Source of the DNA: an uncultured Prevotella sp.
GTDB taxonomy: Bacteria; Bacteroidota; Bacteroidia; Bacteroidales; Bacteroidaceae
Direction: 5' to 3'
Length of the DNA stretch: 17,005 bases
NCBI GenBank assembly: GCA_900550035.1
Contig: URQS01000066.1
Location: 1-17,005 of the forward strand
The notes beneath the pieces were generated by a model that saw only the letters and a list, made by a program, of their open reading frames with translations, was not told the origin of the DNA and ran no database searches. Both the position numbers and the translations under genes were made by a program. Positions 14,765 to 17,005 of this stretch are shown here, piece after piece. Each line of letters begins with the position of its first letter. Positions within the stretch are counted from its first letter, which is position 1.

Positions 14765-15589
14765 ATGAAATCCAAAGTTTATGAAGGAATGCTCCTTGTG
14801 CTATTCCTTTTAACGACAGCACTTGCTGCCTGCACCGATGACGAACCGAAAGACAGCGTCAGGGAAATCAGAATGACCGTTTTGCCCGAAACCGGCATCA
14901 TGTACTCTCCGTTTGACGACAAGCAGGAGAACCCGATAGAATGCCTGCTCGTCAAGACCGACGACAGTCCAAACCAGATAGAACGTTTAGGCATGAATCG
15001 CATCGAAGGCTTCACCTACGAGCGAGGTCACGAATACTATCTCTCCGTAAAGCGAACGATACTTGCCAACCCGCCCGCCGACGGTTACAATCGCACCTAC
15101 AAGCTGATACACATACTTCAAGACCGACTCGTATCCGAACCCAGTACGAAGGTCGACAACGACATCAAGTCGGAGGCAGACATCGAGTACAACGACTTGT
15201 GCCCTTTCACGAAGTATTCCATCAGCACCAAGTATCTCGTCAACGCCGATGGTGCCATCTTCTACGCCGACGGACGCAAGCTGCCCTCCTACAAGTCGGC
15301 ACGTATTTGGCTCGACAACATCCTTGACAAAGCCGATGCCAATTGGAATAAGTTCCAGTCGATACCCTATCAGGCGTACTATTCGTTCGTAGTCACTCCC
15401 TTCGCCGACCAGTTGCGTTTGGTATACAACAATTCCGACGGTCCGATGTTCAAGGACGTAGTGCCTGAAGAAGAATTCAGCAAGATCAAGTCGATGCAGC
15501 CCGGTGAGTCGGTGCGTTACTCGTTCGTCCTCGCTAACATTCACAAGAAAGGACTCCAGAAACTCGAGTTTGCAGTCGAAAAGCAATAA
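14765..15589 (+). CDS. Lipoprotein with DUF4377-like domain
   Basis: This 274-residue protein begins with a lipoprotein signal peptide: a hydrophobic core, then LAAC with the lipidated cysteine at residue 23, followed by TDDEP. An acidic stretch right after the cysteine fits the surface-export signal described for Bacteroidetes lipoproteins, so it may face outward; that is inference. Residues about 35-120 look like DUF4377, with ECLLVKTDDSPNQIERLGMN, IEGFTYERGHEYYLSVKRTI, ANPPADGYNRTYKLIHIL. The rest (about 140-274) is a second, unnamed region with SISTKYLVNADGAIFYADGR and YYSFVVTPFADQLRLVYNNS. Codon use is G/C-richer than in the cassette and closer to the nuo genes, suggesting a resident gene. 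Function is unknown. Confidence 0.85.
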   Translation: MKSKVYEGMLLVLFLLTTALAACTDDEPKDSVREIRMTVLPETGIMYSPFDDKQENPIECLLVKTDDSPNQIERLGMNRIEGFTYERGHEYYLSVKRTILANPPADGYNRTYKLIHILQDRLVSEPSTKVDNDIKSEADIEYNDLCPFTKYSISTKYLVNADGAIFYADGRKLPSYKSARIWLDNILDKADANWNKFQSIPYQAYYSFVVTPFADQLRLVYNNSDGPMFKDVVPEEEFSKIKSMQPGESVRYSFVLANIHKKGLQKLEFAVEKQ

Positions 15590-15640
15590 GATGGCTGGCA
15601 GATATTATCACCAACTCGTTTTTTATAGCCGTCTGTCGAG

Positions 15641-15686
15641 AATCCAAACAGCAATAAATCTCCGAAAAGATTTTGCTGTTTGGATT
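15641..15686 (+). terminator. Long hairpin after the lipoprotein gene
   Basis: A perfect 14-bp stem (15641-15654 with 15673-15686) is extended by a 5-bp stem (15657-15661 with 15668-15672) after a 2-nt bulge, with a 6-nt loop CCGAAA. Only a short T-run follows. It lies 51 bp after the lipoprotein stop and probably ends that transcript or stabilises its 3' end. Confidence 0.7.
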
Positions 15687-15780
15687 TATGTGAGCTACTT
15701 AAGTTTATAATGTTTTATTTCAAAAGAATGAGGGCGATATGTATGCAGTAATTATATCATATAGCCCAAAGAAATCATAA

Positions 15781-16353
15781 GTGAAGATGTTCAATTCATA
15801 TCAGGATGGACTTGATCTTGAGCTTCTGCGTCGTTACTGCATGGAACAAGGAGAAGTACGCTTATTGAAGCGTGGTGAGATATTTGAGGATGCAGACAAG
15901 CCGTCAAAATATGTGGCTTATGTGGAGCGTGGATGCTTCAAGTATATGGTGAATAACGAAGTGGAAGGTAAGGACTACTGTACCGGTTTTGCCTTCGAAG
16001 GAGAGTTTGTGGCTGACTATCCGAATTGTCTTACTGGCAGAAAGTCAGAGTTGACTATTGTGGCTGGAACAACGTGTAAGATATTCCAAATATTAGGGAA
16101 AGAACTGGATAACTTATTGGATTCCTTAAATACGAAAGGACTCAAACAAGCCATATCCGATAGCCTTTTTGCTCAAGTTTATGCACAATATCTTGATACC
16201 TATCGTATGACAACCAGAGAACGATATAAGCGTTTGCTAATTCGTTGTCCGGAATTAGTTCAAAGCATCAACTTGAAGGATATAGCCTCTTATCTGAAAG
16301 TTACACCAACAACTATAAGCAATATACGTAGGGAATTTACTTTTGGAGAGTAA
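15781..16353 (+). CDS. Crp/Fnr-family transcriptional regulator
   Basis: This 190-residue protein has a cyclic-nucleotide-binding-like beta barrel (about 20-110; GEIFEDADKPSKYVAYVERG and CTGFAFEGEFVADYPNCLTG) followed by a helical linker and a C-terminal helix-turn-helix (INLKDIASYLKVTPTTISNI, about 163-182). The linker carries the TTRERYKRLLIRCPEL phrase typical of Bacteroidetes family members. The cAMP-contact arginine and serine of E. coli CRP are not evident, so the ligand is unknown and it may bind none. Start: GTG at 15781 (giving MKMFNSYQDG) or ATG at 15787; I chose GTG because relatives often begin MKxF, with low confidence. The stop codon lies within a hairpin. Confidence 0.88.
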   Translation: MKMFNSYQDGLDLELLRRYCMEQGEVRLLKRGEIFEDADKPSKYVAYVERGCFKYMVNNEVEGKDYCTGFAFEGEFVADYPNCLTGRKSELTIVAGTTCKIFQILGKELDNLLDSLNTKGLKQAISDSLFAQVYAQYLDTYRMTTRERYKRLLIRCPELVQSINLKDIASYLKVTPTTISNIRREFTFGE

Positions 16354-16377
16354 ACTCTCAAAACACTTTGAGAGTTT
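16346..16377 (+). terminator. Overlapping hairpins at the end of the Crp/Fnr-like gene
   Basis: An 11-bp perfect stem pairs 16352-16362 with 16367-16377 around a 4-nt loop ACAC and begins on the stop codon. An alternative stem pairs GAGAG (16346-16350) with CTCTC (16355-16359), so CTCTC can pair upstream or downstream. There is no U-tract. It is either a weak terminator or an RNA switch-like element. Confidence 0.5.
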
Positions 16378-16432
16378 GCCCTTATAATGTTTTATAGTCT
16401 TAGAACACGTGCTGTTTTTAATGGGCAAGCAT

Positions 16433-16440
16433 TAACTTTG
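16433..16440 (+). promoter_or_regulatory. Bacteroidetes-type -7 element (TAACTTTG) before the SDR gene
   Basis: TAACTTTG followed by CA matches the TAnnTTTG consensus and is identical to the element at 9843-9850. It lies 15 bp before the ATG at 16456, implying a very short leader. No convincing TTTG -33 element is present at the usual distance; a T-run at 16415-16419 is the nearest substitute. Confidence 0.5.
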
Positions 16441-16455
16441 CACAAAAAATACAGT

Positions 16456-17005
16456 ATGAATATTCTTATAATCGGAGCTACATCTGGTATTGGTAAGGCT
16501 CTTTTTCTAAAGTATGCCAATGCAGATAATCGTATTGGCATTGTAGGTCGGCGAACAAATCTGCTTAATGAATTAAGTCAGCAGTATCCGTCCAAAACCA
16601 TTGTTTCAAAAGCAGATGTCACAAACTTAAATGAGACAGAACAAGCGATAAATACTCTTCTAAAAGAGTTCGGTCACTTAGACCTTGCTATTGTGTGTGC
16701 AGGCGTTGGTGACATTAATGCCACGCTTGACTATGCGATTGAGCGTCCCGCCATTGATACAAATGTTGTTGGTTGGACATATGTTATTGATCGATTGTAT
16801 TGCATTTTTGAACAACAAGGTTATGGGCATCTTGTAGCTATAACTTCTGCTGGTGGATTGCGAGGCGAACCGGCTGCACCAGCCTATAGCGCAACAAAAG
16901 CCTACCAAATTAATTATATGGAAGCAATACGCAAGAAGGCTTTCAGAAATGGTGGTTGCATAACCGTAACAGATGTCAGACCAGGTCTTGTTGACACAGC
17001 TATGG
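16456..17005 (+). CDS. Short-chain dehydrogenase/reductase (3' partial)
   Basis: The first 183 residues of a classical SDR enzyme are visible, and the gene runs off the window. The Rossmann nucleotide-binding motif is at the very start (ILIIGATSGIGKAL), with a following basic pair in GIVGRRTN that suggests NADP(H) preference. AD in SKADVTN, CAGVGD in place of NNAG, the catalytic Ser in AITSAGG, and YSATKA (Tyr-x3-Lys) are all in place. DVRPGLVDT is the expected post-catalytic segment. The substrate cannot be told from the sequence. The ATG at 16456 is preceded by a TAACTTTG promoter element. Neighbouring Crp/Fnr-like regulator may or may not control it. Confidence 0.92.
   Translation, partial: MNILIIGATSGIGKALFLKYANADNRIGIVGRRTNLLNELSQQYPSKTIVSKADVTNLNETEQAINTLLKEFGHLDLAIVCAGVGDINATLDYAIERPAIDTNVVGWTYVIDRLYCIFEQQGYGHLVAITSAGGLRGEPAAPAYSATKAYQINYMEAIRKKAFRNGGCITVTDVRPGLVDTAM

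Noticed and set aside
14987..15586. 199-codon - strand frame opposite the lipoprotein gene
   Set aside because: The + strand has a signal peptide and DUF4377-like text, and the - strand reading is low-complexity antisense.
1..17005. CRISPR array, tRNA or rRNA
   Set aside because: No regularly spaced direct repeats of CRISPR size, no cloverleaf-like sequence and no rRNA motif was seen on either strand.

Overview
This window most likely comes from a Bacteroidales genome, and the Prevotella/Segatella or Bacteroides group fits best. Three things point there: a fused nuoCD gene, a nuo operon that passes straight from nuoCD to nuoH with no nuoE, nuoF or nuoG, and promoters with the Bacteroidetes -7 element TAnnTTTG. 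Most starts also lack a clear Shine-Dalgarno sequence. No plasmid, phage, transposase, tRNA, rRNA or CRISPR signal was seen by eye.

Region 1 (1-9716) is a complex I operon on the + strand: nuoB (5' end cut by the window edge), nuoCD, nuoH, nuoI, nuoJ, nuoK, nuoL, nuoM and nuoN. It carries the Q module (B, CD, H, I) and the membrane proton-pumping arm (J, K, L, M, N), but no NADH-oxidising module. Gaps are 2-21 bp except the 110-bp nuoCD-nuoH gap, which holds heptamer repeats and a long A/T-rich inverted repeat. A strong hairpin with a U-tract at 9765-9810 ends the operon.

Region 2 (about 9840-14089) is a compact, visibly more A/T-rich five-gene + strand cassette with its own likely promoter. 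Its genes are an unknown protein with a faint YopX-like segment, a GIY-YIG nuclease-domain protein with a large N-terminal extension, a WYL-domain regulator, an unknown protein, and a deiminase of the agmatine/peptidyl-arginine deiminase superfamily. The last two overlap as ATGA. The cassette looks horizontally acquired. A nuclease beside a WYL regulator is compatible with defence or with control of a mobile element, but that is inference. It is the best candidate here for an undescribed system.

Region 3 (14090-14497) has no + strand gene. Its - strand holds a decayed fragment, open from 14419 to about 14095, that reads as protein resembling a helicase-associated domain. It lacks an ATG and is cut off by the deiminase gene. 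A + strand hairpin lies inside it and could end the cassette transcript.

Region 4 (14427-17005) has a well-formed promoter in front of a small DUF3791-like gene. After it come a lipoprotein with a DUF4377-like domain, a long hairpin, a Crp/Fnr-family regulator whose stop codon lies in a hairpin, and a short-chain dehydrogenase/reductase truncated by the window edge and preceded by its own TAnnTTTG element.
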